Assembly (NCBI GenBank): GCA_019694955.1
Contig: JAIBAX010000007.1
Location: 44,677-108,676 of the forward strand
Length of the DNA: 64,000 nt
Direction: 5' to 3'
DNA from: Chitinophagales bacterium
GTDB taxonomy: Bacteria > Bacteroidota > Bacteroidia > Chitinophagales > JADIYW01
A model generated the notes under the pieces. That model was given only the letters and a program-made list of their open reading frames with translations, was not told where the DNA came from and searched no databases. Positions 27,173 through 35,023 of the stretch are shown here, piece by piece (the first letter of the stretch is position 1; each line of letters starts with the position of its first letter). Made by a program: the position numbers and the translations under genes.

Positions 27173-28213
27173 ATGAGGAGTCTTTTTCTGCTAGTGATGC
27201 TATTTATTTCCCATGTAGGTTTTGGGCAAACAAAAAATTACAAAGTAATCTGTGTTGGATTTTACAATTTGGAGAATCTCTTCGACACCATCAATCAACC
27301 GGAAGTAAATGACGAAGACTTCACACCTGCAGGTGCCAATCACTATACCAGCGAAGTATATTGGGATAAACTACACCACCTCTCTCGGGTGATTTCAGAG
27401 ATAGGTACAGACATAACACCGGATGGTGCAGCTATCTTAGGTGTTGCCGAAATAGAAAACCATACTACTTTAGATGATTTGGTGAAGATGGAAAGCATCA
27501 AAAACAGAAATTATAAGGTGCTGGAATATGATTCTCCGGACTTACGGGGTATTGATGTTGCGCTTTTATATAATCCCAAATATTTTACTTTGGAATCCAG
27601 CAAATCCTTATTTGTACCGTTGCCGTCACCCGATGATTCAGGCACTTATTTTACCAGAGATGTGCTTTGGGCTACGGGCAAATTAGATGGGGAGACCATA
27701 CATATATTTGTAAATCACTGGCCTTCACGGAGAGGTGGTGAAGAAGCCTCCGCCCCGAATCGCGCCATTGCTGCCAGCGTATCAAAAAAAATCATCGATT
27801 CACTCATGGCTATCGATCCAAACACAAAAATCATTTTGATGGGCGACTTAAATGACAATCCAACGGATGCCAGTATGACGAAAATTTTGGGATGTAAACC
27901 TGATATTAGCAAAGTAAAACCCGGCGGCATGTATAATCCGTGGGTAGATTTCTACAAGAAAGGACTTGGAACGCTTGGCTATCAGGATGCGTGGAGTTTG
28001 TTTGACCAAATTGTATATTCCTATGGTTGGTTAGATAAAAATCAATCGGGATATTTTTTCCATAAGGCGCATATCTACAACAAAGAATATATGGTAGAGA
28101 AATTGGGAAATTTTGCCGGATACCCAAAAAGGACGTTCAGTGGCAATCTATACAACGCAGGCTATTCCGACCACTTCCCTACTTACACTATCTTGCTGAA
28201 AGAGACCAAGTGA
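27173..28213 (+). CDS. Secreted endonuclease/exonuclease/phosphatase (EEP) family protein
   Basis: A 346-residue protein with a signal peptide ending at FGQ (residue 19) and then the EEP fold. The motifs are YNLENLFDT, LGVAEIENHTTL (metal-binding Glu), FVNHWPSRRGG (His-Trp active-site loop), MGDLNDNPTD (Asp/Asn) and the final SDHFPTY (catalytic Asp-His). Exported members can be DNases, phosphodiesterases or sphingomyelinase-like; the exact substrate is not apparent. The gene diverges from the TonB receptor operon over a 151-base region, an arrangement that suggests a shared scavenging function. Confidence 0.9.
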   Translation: MRSLFLLVMLFISHVGFGQTKNYKVICVGFYNLENLFDTINQPEVNDEDFTPAGANHYTSEVYWDKLHHLSRVISEIGTDITPDGAAILGVAEIENHTTLDDLVKMESIKNRNYKVLEYDSPDLRGIDVALLYNPKYFTLESSKSLFVPLPSPDDSGTYFTRDVLWATGKLDGETIHIFVNHWPSRRGGEEASAPNRAIAASVSKKIIDSLMAIDPNTKIILMGDLNDNPTDASMTKILGCKPDISKVKPGGMYNPWVDFYKKGLGTLGYQDAWSLFDQIVYSYGWLDKNQSGYFFHKAHIYNKEYMVEKLGNFAGYPKRTFSGNLYNAGYSDHFPTYTILLKETK

Positions 28214-28280
28214 TTAGTTGTAGGTTTTTAGTGATTGTTTAGATATGAATTTGGAACTTTTGTCGATTTTTGATATATTA

Positions 28281-28835
28281 CTATCTCAACAAATCTTCCC
28301 AATCCAATGTAGGATTAATTTCTTTGCTTTTTATGACCTTTATTACTTCTAGTATTAAGCTGTCCTCTGTTAATTCATTTATTCTGTATTGAACTTTCCA
28401 CCAGTACCAGTAGTCTGATATTTTCAATCCTCTCAATTCTAAGATTAAATATTGTCCATCCTTTGACCAATTGCCGTCTTTCAATGTAAATGCCCCTACT
28501 GGGCAGTCTCCAAATCCACTACTTGTTTTATAATCAATTGTCCCATTTTTTTTAAAAATGAACACATAATCTTCTTCATTAGTCTTTTTAAATTTTAAAT
28601 TTTCACTAGGAAACCAACCTTCTTCTAATGCCCAATTACCTATGATTACCCCTTTTCTTGATGCAGTCATTATGCTATTTAATGAGTCTGACGTTAGTAC
28701 AATGTTATTATCAATCTTTTCATTAGCCAAGTAATTTGTTGTGTCACTACTGTGCTGCAGGCTTTCTTCTGTTAAAGATTTTTGTTCGCAAGAAAAAAGA
28801 CTAAATAAGGTAATAATTAATACTAAGAATTTCAT
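28281..28835 (-). CDS. Lipoprotein, cassette member A (lipocalin-like tail)
   Basis: A 184-residue lipoprotein. Residues 1-33 (signal FLVLIITLFSLFSC and the start of the mature chain) are identical to those of the gene at 29724-30311, but everything after SSDTT differs. This tail has features of a lipocalin or DUF-type single domain: GVIIGNWALEEGWF, YVFIFKKNGTIDYKTSSG, and paired strands up to LILEVIKVIKSK. The DNA is likewise near-identical only in the head segment. It sits downstream of the 147-residue membrane-anchored gene. I do not recognise a specific family; a small periplasmic immunity or inhibitor protein is one reading. Confidence 0.7.
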   Translation of the reverse strand: MKFLVLIITLFSLFSCEQKSLTEESLQHSSDTTNYLANEKIDNNIVLTSDSLNSIMTASRKGVIIGNWALEEGWFPSENLKFKKTNEEDYVFIFKKNGTIDYKTSSGFGDCPVGAFTLKDGNWSKDGQYLILELRGLKISDYWYWWKVQYRINELTEDSLILEVIKVIKSKEINPTLDWEDLLR

Positions 28836-29371
28836 GATTTCAAATCAGCTAAATTGGAATATTCAAAAAAAACAGGTTATAACTCATCAGTAAAAATAGG
28901 TAATTCATCTTATTTTTTATAATAACAAAACGCCCCAACATAAACATTAGATTTCTTAATAGGTTCTCCATTTACATCCACTTTACAGGATGATTCTCCA
29001 AGAAAGTCAATATTACCCAAATCATCTCTTGATGTATTTTTTGAAAAATAGTCAATGTTTCCACTCAAGGTATGTGCTGGTAAAAAAATAAAGTCGTGTT
29101 CTTTAATAAACAACCTTTCATAATTTCCATTCGGAGTCGGGTTACTTATATTGTATTCCTCAATTAGCTTCAGTAACCTTCCGGAACTGACAGGTGGATT
29201 TTTAACCAAGCAGATTTGGTCTAAATTACCATCCTTATATTCCGTCATATGGTCTAATAAGACAATTTCTGGACATGAAAATGGCTTAAGATAATATATC
29301 ATGAACAGTTCAGCTAATAGTAGCATCCATGTAATTATAAAATTCCTCTTCAATTTCTTTGTTTTGTTTGG
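28738..29371. repeat. Copy 1 of a ~634-base direct duplication
   Basis: This stretch aligns without gaps (offset 1476) to 30214-30848 until a one-base indel near the far end. It covers the first 33 codons of the lipoprotein gene, the intergenic region and the whole 147-residue gene. A handful of substitutions separate the copies, so the duplication is recent or is being homogenised. Homology stops abruptly inside the lipoprotein gene. Confidence 0.9.
28910..29353 (-). CDS. Membrane-anchored hypothetical protein, copy 1
   Basis: A 147-residue protein, nearly identical to the one at 30386-30829. The start codon is TTG (MKRN reading) in both copies; an internal ATG at residue 10 would remove the positive residues before the single transmembrane helix. 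After the helix (about 5-22) comes a periplasmic domain with CPEIVLLDHMTEYKDGNLDQ, a possible HDFIFLPAHTL strand and two Cys near the C-terminus. This copy differs from copy 2 at several positions (for example Trp9 and Glu15 against Cys and Gly), so both appear functional. Function is unknown. Confidence 0.65.
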   Translation of the reverse strand: MKRNFIITWMLLLAELFMIYYLKPFSCPEIVLLDHMTEYKDGNLDQICLVKNPPVSSGRLLKLIEEYNISNPTPNGNYERLFIKEHDFIFLPAHTLSGNIDYFSKNTSRDDLGNIDFLGESSCKVDVNGEPIKKSNVYVGAFCYYKK

Positions 29372-29393
29372 ATAGTAATACTTCTTCGTCTAC

Positions 29394-29570
29394 TTAGTGT
29401 TCATAAAAACTTACACCAACAGCATTCCAAAGTTTCTTGTCTTTTTGTTTGTAACACCATTCAGCATAAGAATATATTTTTACTAACCCGTCATTGTCTT
29501 TATCTAAATGGGCCTGTCTAACAATAGGCAGGAGTTCCCTAAAAACATCGTATGGTGTCAAGTCCAAAGC
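29394..29570 (-). pseudogene. C-terminal fragment of an immunity-type protein (DUF7674-like)
   Basis: Fifty-eight codons plus stop, bounded upstream by an in-frame stop and lacking a start codon. The peptide begins ALDLTPYDVFRELLPIVR and continues IYSYAEWCYKQKDKKLWNA, ending VGVSFYEH. That is the conserved C-terminal half of small proteins (remembered as DUF7674) found in immunity-gene clusters beside polymorphic toxins. It lies between the two duplicated cassettes. The 5' half is missing, so it is a fossil left by cassette exchange. Confidence 0.6.
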
Positions 29571-29723
29571 TTAAAATTCGGTTTTTATTCTGGTACACAT
29601 TCTATTGCTTTACTTCTCCAGACACTCATACTTTTCTAAGTTTTACCGAAGATTCAATTCAAAACAGCATTATTGTTGGTTTTTTAAAGCCAACGATTTC
29701 TTTTATTATTGGTTGTTATAAAA

Positions 29724-30311
29724 TTAATTTACGAAATCAAAATTATCCCGTTCTATCCATTTCCCATTTAATTTCTCGAATAACATTTCCTTACATCCAC
29801 TGCAACACATTGCATCAGGACAAACATATAAAATTTGCATAATTGCTTTAGTTCTATTTCTATTGAATAAAGGAGGTGAGAGTTCGTACCAATTACTATC
29901 ATTTTTCATGTTGAAATTTATTCTTTTCAAATCCCATTTAAAATTGGTTAAGTTATGTTTGCTTTTAAGCATAAATTCAAGATCATCTTTTTTTATGCAA
30001 TAATACAAAACACCACTTAAATAGTATTTTTCTTTGGTTGCAGATTTATTTTCTACAACCATTCGGTTTATTTCTTCTTTATCGCTTTCATTCGGAAAAT
30101 TAATAGGTGACACGGAAATCCTCTTGCCCAATGAAATTATGGTGTCTTTAAGTAGTTCATTTATAAAATTGTAAATATTCATATTTGTTGTATCACCAAC
30201 CATCGATACAGCAGTTGTGTCACTACTGTGCTGCAGGCTTTCTTCTGTTAAAGATTTTTGTTCGCAAGAAAAAAGACTAAATAAGGTAATAATTAACACT
30301 AAGAATTTCAT
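29724..30311 (-). CDS. Lipoprotein, cassette member B
   Basis: A 195-residue lipoprotein sharing residues 1-33 exactly with the protein at 28281-28835, then diverging completely after SSDTT. The tail contains a helical segment (MNIYNFINELLKDTIISLG), a Cys-rich motif YVCPDAMCCSGCKEMLFEK and ends in GKWIERDNFDFVN. Strings of the LYVCxDxMCCSGC-LFEKLNGKW type occur in small Bacteroidota periplasmic proteins of unknown function. It is followed on the same strand by the region that contains the immunity-like fragment. Confidence 0.7.
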   Translation of the reverse strand: MKFLVLIITLFSLFSCEQKSLTEESLQHSSDTTAVSMVGDTTNMNIYNFINELLKDTIISLGKRISVSPINFPNESDKEEINRMVVENKSATKEKYYLSGVLYYCIKKDDLEFMLKSKHNLTNFKWDLKRINFNMKNDSNWYELSPPLFNRNRTKAIMQILYVCPDAMCCSGCKEMLFEKLNGKWIERDNFDFVN

Positions 30312-30848
30312 GATTTCAAATTAGCTAAATTGGAATATTCAAAAAAAACAGGTTATAACTCATCAGTAAAAATAGGTAATTCATCTTATTTTTTATAATA
30401 ACAAAACGCCCCAACATAAACATTAGATTTCTTAATAGGTTCTCCATTTACATCCACTTTACAGGATGATTCTCCAAGAAAGTCAATATTATCCAAATCA
30501 TCTCTTGATGTATTTTTTGAAAAATAGTCAATGTTTTCACTCAAGGTAAGTGCTGGTAAAAAAATATAGTCGTGTTTTTTAATAAACAACCTTTTATAAA
30601 TTCCATTCGGAGTAGGGTTACTTATATTGTATTCCTCAATTAGCTTCAGTAACCTTCCGGAACTGACTGGTGGATTTTTAACCAAGCAGATTTGGTCTAA
30701 ATTGCCATCCTTATATTCCGTCATATGGTCTAATAAGACAATTTCTGGACATGAAAATGGCTTAAGATAATATATCATGAACAGTCCAGCTAATAGTAGC
30801 ATACATGTAATTATAAAATTCCTCTTCAATTTCTTTGTTTTTGTTTGG
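30214..30848. repeat. Copy 2 of the ~634-base direct duplication
   Basis: Partner of 28738-29371. It contains the lipoprotein head and the second copy of the 147-residue gene. The two copies bracket the variable lipoprotein B tail and the immunity-like fragment. Confidence 0.9.
30386..30829 (-). CDS. Membrane-anchored hypothetical protein, copy 2
   Basis: The 147-residue paralogue of the product of 28910-29353. It has the same TTG start, single N-terminal transmembrane helix and C-terminal GEPIKKSNVYVGAFCYYKK. Differences from copy 1 are scattered conservative substitutions (for example PTPNGIYKRLFIKKHDYI against PTPNGNYERLFIKEHDFI). The start of transcription is probably in the A/T-rich region near 30850. 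Function is unknown; the constant pairing with the lipoprotein head suggests that the two products act together in the periplasm. Confidence 0.65.
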   Translation of the reverse strand: MKRNFIITCMLLLAGLFMIYYLKPFSCPEIVLLDHMTEYKDGNLDQICLVKNPPVSSGRLLKLIEEYNISNPTPNGIYKRLFIKKHDYIFLPALTLSENIDYFSKNTSRDDLDNIDFLGESSCKVDVNGEPIKKSNVYVGAFCYYKK

Positions 30849-31028
30849 GGCGACTTTAAAATGTCTTTAAAAACTGCTTATTATCTATAGGTGAAAATAA
30901 GAAAAATTTGTATTTTCTTTAGCAGATATAACAAAAACTATCCTCCACAACCGTAAACTTGGTACGTGCGTATGGTGGCGTGAGTGGAGCAGCTATTCGA
31001 GTTTCAAGAGGATTACCTACTCAATTGG
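30849..31028. other. Intergenic region with a possible coding remnant
   Basis: No complete gene. On the plus strand from about 30950 an open stretch reads VNLVRAYGGVSGAAIRVSRG followed by LPTQLATEVAYVDY, which looks protein-like. It has no start codon and runs into the 3' end of the convergent gene at 31029. It may be the tail of a lost gene, or chance. Confidence 0.25.
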
Positions 31029-31400
31029 CTACTGAGGTGGCTTATGTCGACTATATTTTGCAAACCAACCATCTTCTAAGTAAGCTTCTCCATGTAATCC
31101 ATCACTAAGGTCTACAATATTTTGTCCATCAACAAAAATTTGAATTTCATTATAAAAGTCAGCTTGCTCCTGTAATGCAAATAGGAAGTCGTGAATTGCT
31201 CCATCAATTGTTTCTGTGATAGCATTAATGAAAGCCGTTTTTTGAGTGTCGTTTAGGTTGGCTATTTCGTGTTGCATTTCAAGTACGCTTGATGCCTTCC
31301 AATGTTTCCTTAAAAGCCCTTCTGCAAAGTCAATTCCTTTGTCTCGAAGATTTTCTACAATGAATTTTCCAAATTTGTCAACAGGTGATAAAGTTTTCAT
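31029..31400 (-). CDS. Hypothetical helical protein
   Basis: A 123-residue cytoplasmic protein, predicted mostly alpha-helical in the first 90 residues (KFGKFIVENLRDKGIDFAEG; DTQKTAFINAITETIDGAIH), then a short beta segment EIQIFVDGQNIVDLSDGLHG and a terminal EDGWFAKYSRHKPPQ. The composition and the small, acidic, helix-rich layout are those of immunity proteins, but I cannot name a family. Its ATG overlaps the stop of the VOC gene by four bases (ATGA), so the two are translationally coupled. Confidence 0.65.
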   Translation of the reverse strand: MKTLSPVDKFGKFIVENLRDKGIDFAEGLLRKHWKASSVLEMQHEIANLNDTQKTAFINAITETIDGAIHDFLFALQEQADFYNEIQIFVDGQNIVDLSDGLHGEAYLEDGWFAKYSRHKPPQ

Positions 31401-31744
31401 TTATTATAAAGTTCTATTTTGCGTTCATCTGGGTCAGAAATTATTGTCATAAAACCAAATTCAGTTTGTGTCGGCTCCAATAAAAACGGCACTTGAAATT
31501 CTTTTAATGCCAAAATCGTTTGCTCGAAATTGTCAATGCCAAAACCTAAACGTAAATTTTTATCTGCTTCTGTTTGGCTTTTTGTCAAAGGATAAATTTC
31601 TAAAACTGTTTGTCCAATGGTCGCTGAATAATGCATTGGCGCATTACTATGTTTATGATAGTCGAATGTTAACCCAAGTAAACTGTAAAAATCTACCAGT
31701 CGTTTTAGGTCATTTGTCCGAATTACGATAAGTCTTATTTCCAT
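31397..31744 (-). CDS. VOC (glyoxalase/bleomycin-resistance) family protein
   Basis: A 115-residue single-domain vicinal-oxygen-chelate protein. Typical strands and turn motifs are IRTNDLKRLVDFYSLLGLTF, HYSATIGQTVLEIYPL, LRLGFGIDNFEQTIL and the C-terminal MTIISDPDERKIELYN. Ligand residues are partly recognisable (His in MHYSA, Glu in LEIY and IELY). Substrate is unknown. It is the first gene of a two-gene unit with the helical protein. Confidence 0.85.
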   Translation of the reverse strand: MEIRLIVIRTNDLKRLVDFYSLLGLTFDYHKHSNAPMHYSATIGQTVLEIYPLTKSQTEADKNLRLGFGIDNFEQTILALKEFQVPFLLEPTQTEFGFMTIISDPDERKIELYNK

Positions 31745-31839
31745 TATTTAGTTTGTAGCGTATATACTCCTAATACCAAGCCAGACACCCCTTCCAATAT
31801 AGCAATTATTTCAATCTAAAAATAATAATTTCCCCTAAC

Positions 31840-33207
31840 TCATATCTCCGCAAATGCCCTAACCATCTCAAAGCTATACTGTTTTAACAAATGACCGTTT
31901 TCAAAGACGGGTTCGAGTATATCTTTTCCTGCTTCATCCGCAGAGATTGTTTTGTACTGGTTGTTTTCTTTTACCAACTTTAATTTCCCTTTCTTCGAAG
32001 CCTTGCCTTTGTCGGTAACGGGATCCTTAAATACTTCTACATCTTTTCCATTTACTACCGCATTGCTACATTTAAAGGCAAATTTTTGCGTGTCCCTATC
32101 CAATTTTTGTAGAAGTGCACCGCCCATTCCGAAAGCAATATTATCGGCACTCCATCCATTTGTGGCGAGGTTTTCAAGAATCGACTCAATGGATGCGTAG
32201 TTTACGCCATCTCCTTGGATGACTCGTATGTTGGGATGTAACACTTTATACCCCTTTTCATTGACAGTAAAGCCAATCTTTTCACCCAGTATTTCGATAA
32301 CCTTTAACACTACCTCTACCGGATTGCCGGAATCTGGACGTACTACCAATGTTCCGTTTCTCTTAAGGATATTTTCTTTCAACAACGCGCCCCAAATATT
32401 TTCACAGGCGTTATAAATATCATAAGAATCGCTCACTACGGCAACAAGCCCTTCAGGGTATGCGGTCAGCATGTTTTCGTAAGCATCCCTTTCGTGCGGT
32501 TTACCCCATGAAGTAATGGTGCTATGCTCTGCTGCCGGAATCGAAAACCCTGCCATTAATGATGTGTTGTACATCTCTTGTATGAAAGGCAGCGCTATGA
32601 CGGTATCTGTGCCACTAAAATTCACCAAGTGGGCTGCCCCACCCATGGCCGCAGATTCTACCGAAGAAACACCACGGAAACCAAAATCGTGTAACTTAAA
32701 CGCTATCAACTCCGGCGTTCCCGTTTTTTCGAGGTATTGTAAGATAAGCTTTTTGATATACCGAGATTGTGTTGCCACAGTACATCCATACCACACTTGT
32801 ACCAATAAAGTTTCCAAGAAATTTGTAAGCCAATAACAATTCGGATCGGTATTTTCTATCGTCATCAGAACGTTTCTATACGGAATGCTCATTCCTTCCG
32901 GCACCGCCTTTATCCGCACGGGAAGATGTCCGTTATGATGTTCCAAAATATATTCCCATCCTTCCCTATAAAAAAGATCCTGACCGAAATGCGCCTTGTA
33001 TAAAGCGGCCGCTTCATCAATTTTTTGCCTTGTCACCACTTGTCCTACCAAGTACTTTTTTAGGATACTTTGCAACCCAAAAAACGTCACTTCCTCAAAT
33101 TCACCACCACGTGATTCGAAGTAAGAATAGATTGCTGTTGTACCCTTTGGGTATTGCTTATAATGGCTGATTTTATAGCTATCTGTTAAAAAAAGTATAT
33201 TTTCCAT
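31840..33207 (-). CDS. nadV: Nicotinamide phosphoribosyltransferase
   Basis: Transfers phosphoribose to nicotinamide, giving NMN for NAD salvage. The 455-residue protein starts MENILFLTDSYKISHYKQYP and has SYFESRGGEF, AAEHSTITSWG (active-site His region), VVRPDSGNP (phosphoribosyl-binding Asp) and VIQGDGVNY. This pattern is that of eukaryote-like NAMPT/NadV rather than nicotinate PRTase. It is the last gene of the nrtR-nadM-nadV unit, three bases after nadM. Confidence 0.94.
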   Translation of the reverse strand: MENILFLTDSYKISHYKQYPKGTTAIYSYFESRGGEFEEVTFFGLQSILKKYLVGQVVTRQKIDEAAALYKAHFGQDLFYREGWEYILEHHNGHLPVRIKAVPEGMSIPYRNVLMTIENTDPNCYWLTNFLETLLVQVWYGCTVATQSRYIKKLILQYLEKTGTPELIAFKLHDFGFRGVSSVESAAMGGAAHLVNFSGTDTVIALPFIQEMYNTSLMAGFSIPAAEHSTITSWGKPHERDAYENMLTAYPEGLVAVVSDSYDIYNACENIWGALLKENILKRNGTLVVRPDSGNPVEVVLKVIEILGEKIGFTVNEKGYKVLHPNIRVIQGDGVNYASIESILENLATNGWSADNIAFGMGGALLQKLDRDTQKFAFKCSNAVVNGKDVEVFKDPVTDKGKASKKGKLKLVKENNQYKTISADEAGKDILEPVFENGHLLKQYSFEMVRAFAEI

Positions 33208-33210
33208 GTC

Positions 33211-34098
33211 TTAAAAATTTAAATGTGCTTTCAATAAATTAAATAACGGGATATGTTCTTTTACAAAAATGTCTTCATGAAGTGCTGATAACTCAAACAA
33301 CCTTATTTCGCTAATATCATCCTGCGGTTGGATTTCTCCGGAGGCATAATCTGCCTTAAAAAATAGGGTGATGATTTTATCGGTTTCCTTGCGATAACGC
33401 CAGTCGTCAATTTTTGTTGAACCGATGTAGGTAACGTTTTCTACAACAATATTGGTTTCCTCCATCACCTCTCTTTTGACGGCAGTTTCATAGCAATCAT
33501 CTTCTGGATCGCTAAATCCGCCAATAAACCTAAATTTCTCCTGATGTGGTTTTTTTCCCAATAGCAAATCACCGTCTTTAAAAATGGCAACATCCACCGT
33601 TGGGAAGACTTTAGGATATTGGTTATAAGCAGCAAAAATAACGCCCGCTCTAAAATCCCCACTTCCCTTTACTTCCCTGCTCACGTCTTTTCTAACTTCT
33701 GTACCCGAGACAAAGGTTTTTTGCTCCAATTCTCTGGTTTCAAAATGTCCGAAATAATAAGGAATAAAACTGTCTCTGCCACCATACAGCACCACACTTC
33801 CCACAGGACAGGCTTCTCTCACCCTATTGTCTAATTCCTTACTCCATTCCGCATCAGAAGCCATGTCCGGAAGCGCAAGAACGGTTATTCCCGGAAACGC
33901 TTGCAGTAACATCTCTTTTCTTGTTACAAAATCCAGAGGATTGTTACGGGTAATAAGTGCCGATGTAACACCCAATAGCACCAACACACGTTTATGTTGG
34001 TTGGCGACTTGTTGTATTATGTCCTTATGTGCGTGATGCAGCTCATGTACCTGAAACCTGCCGACGATAACGCCGATATCCTTTTGTTCACTTTCCAT
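33211..34098 (-). CDS. nadM: Bifunctional NMN adenylyltransferase / Nudix hydrolase
   Basis: A 295-residue two-domain protein. The N-terminal nucleotidyltransferase domain starts DIGVIVGRFQVHELHHAHKD; the His residues of HELHHAH correspond to the HxGH signature. The C-terminal Nudix domain (from about 175) carries an intact box GGFSDPEDDCYETAV then KREVMEET (G-x5-E-x7-REUxEE). It converts NMN to NAD and hydrolyses ADP-ribose-like by-products. It works directly after NadV in the same pathway. The gene starts 11 bases after the nrtR stop. Confidence 0.92.
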   Translation of the reverse strand: MESEQKDIGVIVGRFQVHELHHAHKDIIQQVANQHKRVLVLLGVTSALITRNNPLDFVTRKEMLLQAFPGITVLALPDMASDAEWSKELDNRVREACPVGSVVLYGGRDSFIPYYFGHFETRELEQKTFVSGTEVRKDVSREVKGSGDFRAGVIFAAYNQYPKVFPTVDVAIFKDGDLLLGKKPHQEKFRFIGGFSDPEDDCYETAVKREVMEETNIVVENVTYIGSTKIDDWRYRKETDKIITLFFKADYASGEIQPQDDISEIRLFELSALHEDIFVKEHIPLFNLLKAHLNF

Positions 34099-34109
34099 TT
34101 TTTCTTGAT

Positions 34110-34805
34110 TTATAGTTCAAAATATATTTGTTGTTGCAGCATAGTATCATATTTTTTCTTATCGAAAGCATATAAAACTGCGGGTTTGCCCACCTTTTTT
34201 GTGGTGGTTTCGTTTAGCTCTTGTAAAATATTCATGGATAATAATTTTTTCCTAAAATTGCGCCTGTCCAATGTTTGATGTAAGATGACTTCGAATAAAG
34301 TCTGAAGTTGACTCAGCGTAAATTTCTCCGGCAGTAATTCAAACGCTAATGGAGAGTACCGAATTTTTGCCCGAATTCTATCAATGGCAACACGGATGAT
34401 AGCGGCATGATCGAACGCCACATCCGGAAGTTCGCTCCATGGAAACCACGCCACCTGATCTACTTTTTCGGCGTTATTTTCGACTACGGGGAAGTGGTTG
34501 ATCAAGACAAAATAGGTGACAGAAATAATATGTTCACGGGGGTCTCGATCCGGTGCACCAAACGTGTATAGCTGCTCCATAAAAGGATTTTCCAATCCTG
34601 TCTTTTCCTTCAAAATTCTTACGGAACATTCAGAAAGTGATTCGCCCTCATGCAAGAATCCTCCTGGCAATGCCCATTTTCCGGAATATGGCTCGTTGGT
34701 GCGATGAACCAGCAATATCTTCAATGCACCATCGGCATAACCAAGCATTACATTATCCACCGAAATGGCTGGTCTGGGATACTTATAGGTATAATCTATT
34801 TTCAA
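34110..34805 (-). CDS. nrtR: NrtR-type transcriptional regulator (Nudix fold plus winged helix)
   Basis: A 231-residue regulator of NAD metabolism. The N-terminal Nudix-like domain has a degenerate Nudix box (GGFLHEGESLSECSV then RILKEKTG: the first Glu of the catalytic REUxEE set is replaced by Ile), as expected for a sensor that binds ADP-ribose without efficient hydrolysis. The C-terminal winged helix begins near FTLSQLQTLFEVILHQTLDR. The start is TTG at 34805 (reading MKIDYTYKYPRP). The first operator lies only 3 bases upstream, so the regulator probably represses its own operon. It is first in a three-gene NAD-salvage unit. Confidence 0.9.
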   Translation of the reverse strand: MKIDYTYKYPRPAISVDNVMLGYADGALKILLVHRTNEPYSGKWALPGGFLHEGESLSECSVRILKEKTGLENPFMEQLYTFGAPDRDPREHIISVTYFVLINHFPVVENNAEKVDQVAWFPWSELPDVAFDHAAIIRVAIDRIRAKIRYSPLAFELLPEKFTLSQLQTLFEVILHQTLDRRNFRKKLLSMNILQELNETTTKKVGKPAVLYAFDKKKYDTMLQQQIYFEL

Positions 34806-34808
34806 TTT

Positions 34809-34823
34809 GTGTAATTATTACGC
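34809..34823. promoter_or_regulatory. NrtR-type operator 1
   Basis: GTGTAATTATTACGC, an imperfect palindrome of half-sites GTGTAAT and its complement, located immediately before the nrtR start codon. Confidence 0.75.
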
Positions 34824-34859
34824 AAATATAATTAAAATATTTTTATCACCAAATATTTT

Positions 34860-34874
34860 GTGTAATTTTTACGC
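34860..34874. promoter_or_regulatory. NrtR-type operator 2
   Basis: GTGTAATTTTTACGC, the same 15-base motif with two central changes, 51 bases upstream of operator 1. The pair brackets the promoter of the NAD-salvage operon. Confidence 0.75.
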
Positions 34875-34879
34875 ATTTA

Positions 34880-35020
34880 ATTAATTTCTTGGGCATACCC
34901 TCCACTAACGTTACGGGCCGGGCTATCCGCTGTACACGGTACACGCTCCTATCCCTTATGCTGGGTAGTTGGGTGTGAAGCCTGGTGTTTTTTAATTTAA
35001 TTGCCACAAATGCACGAATG
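34880..35020. other. GC-rich intergenic island
   Basis: No gene found. The stretch around 34895-34975 (CCCTCCACTAACGTTACGG, then GGCTATCCGCTGTACACGG) is visibly richer in G and C than its surroundings and contains several short self-complementary strings such as TGTACACGGTACA. It resembles dispersed non-coding repeats that I remember from other Bacteroidota genomes. With 35024-35341 it separates the NAD operon from aspS. Confidence 0.4.
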
Positions 35021-35023
35021 AGT

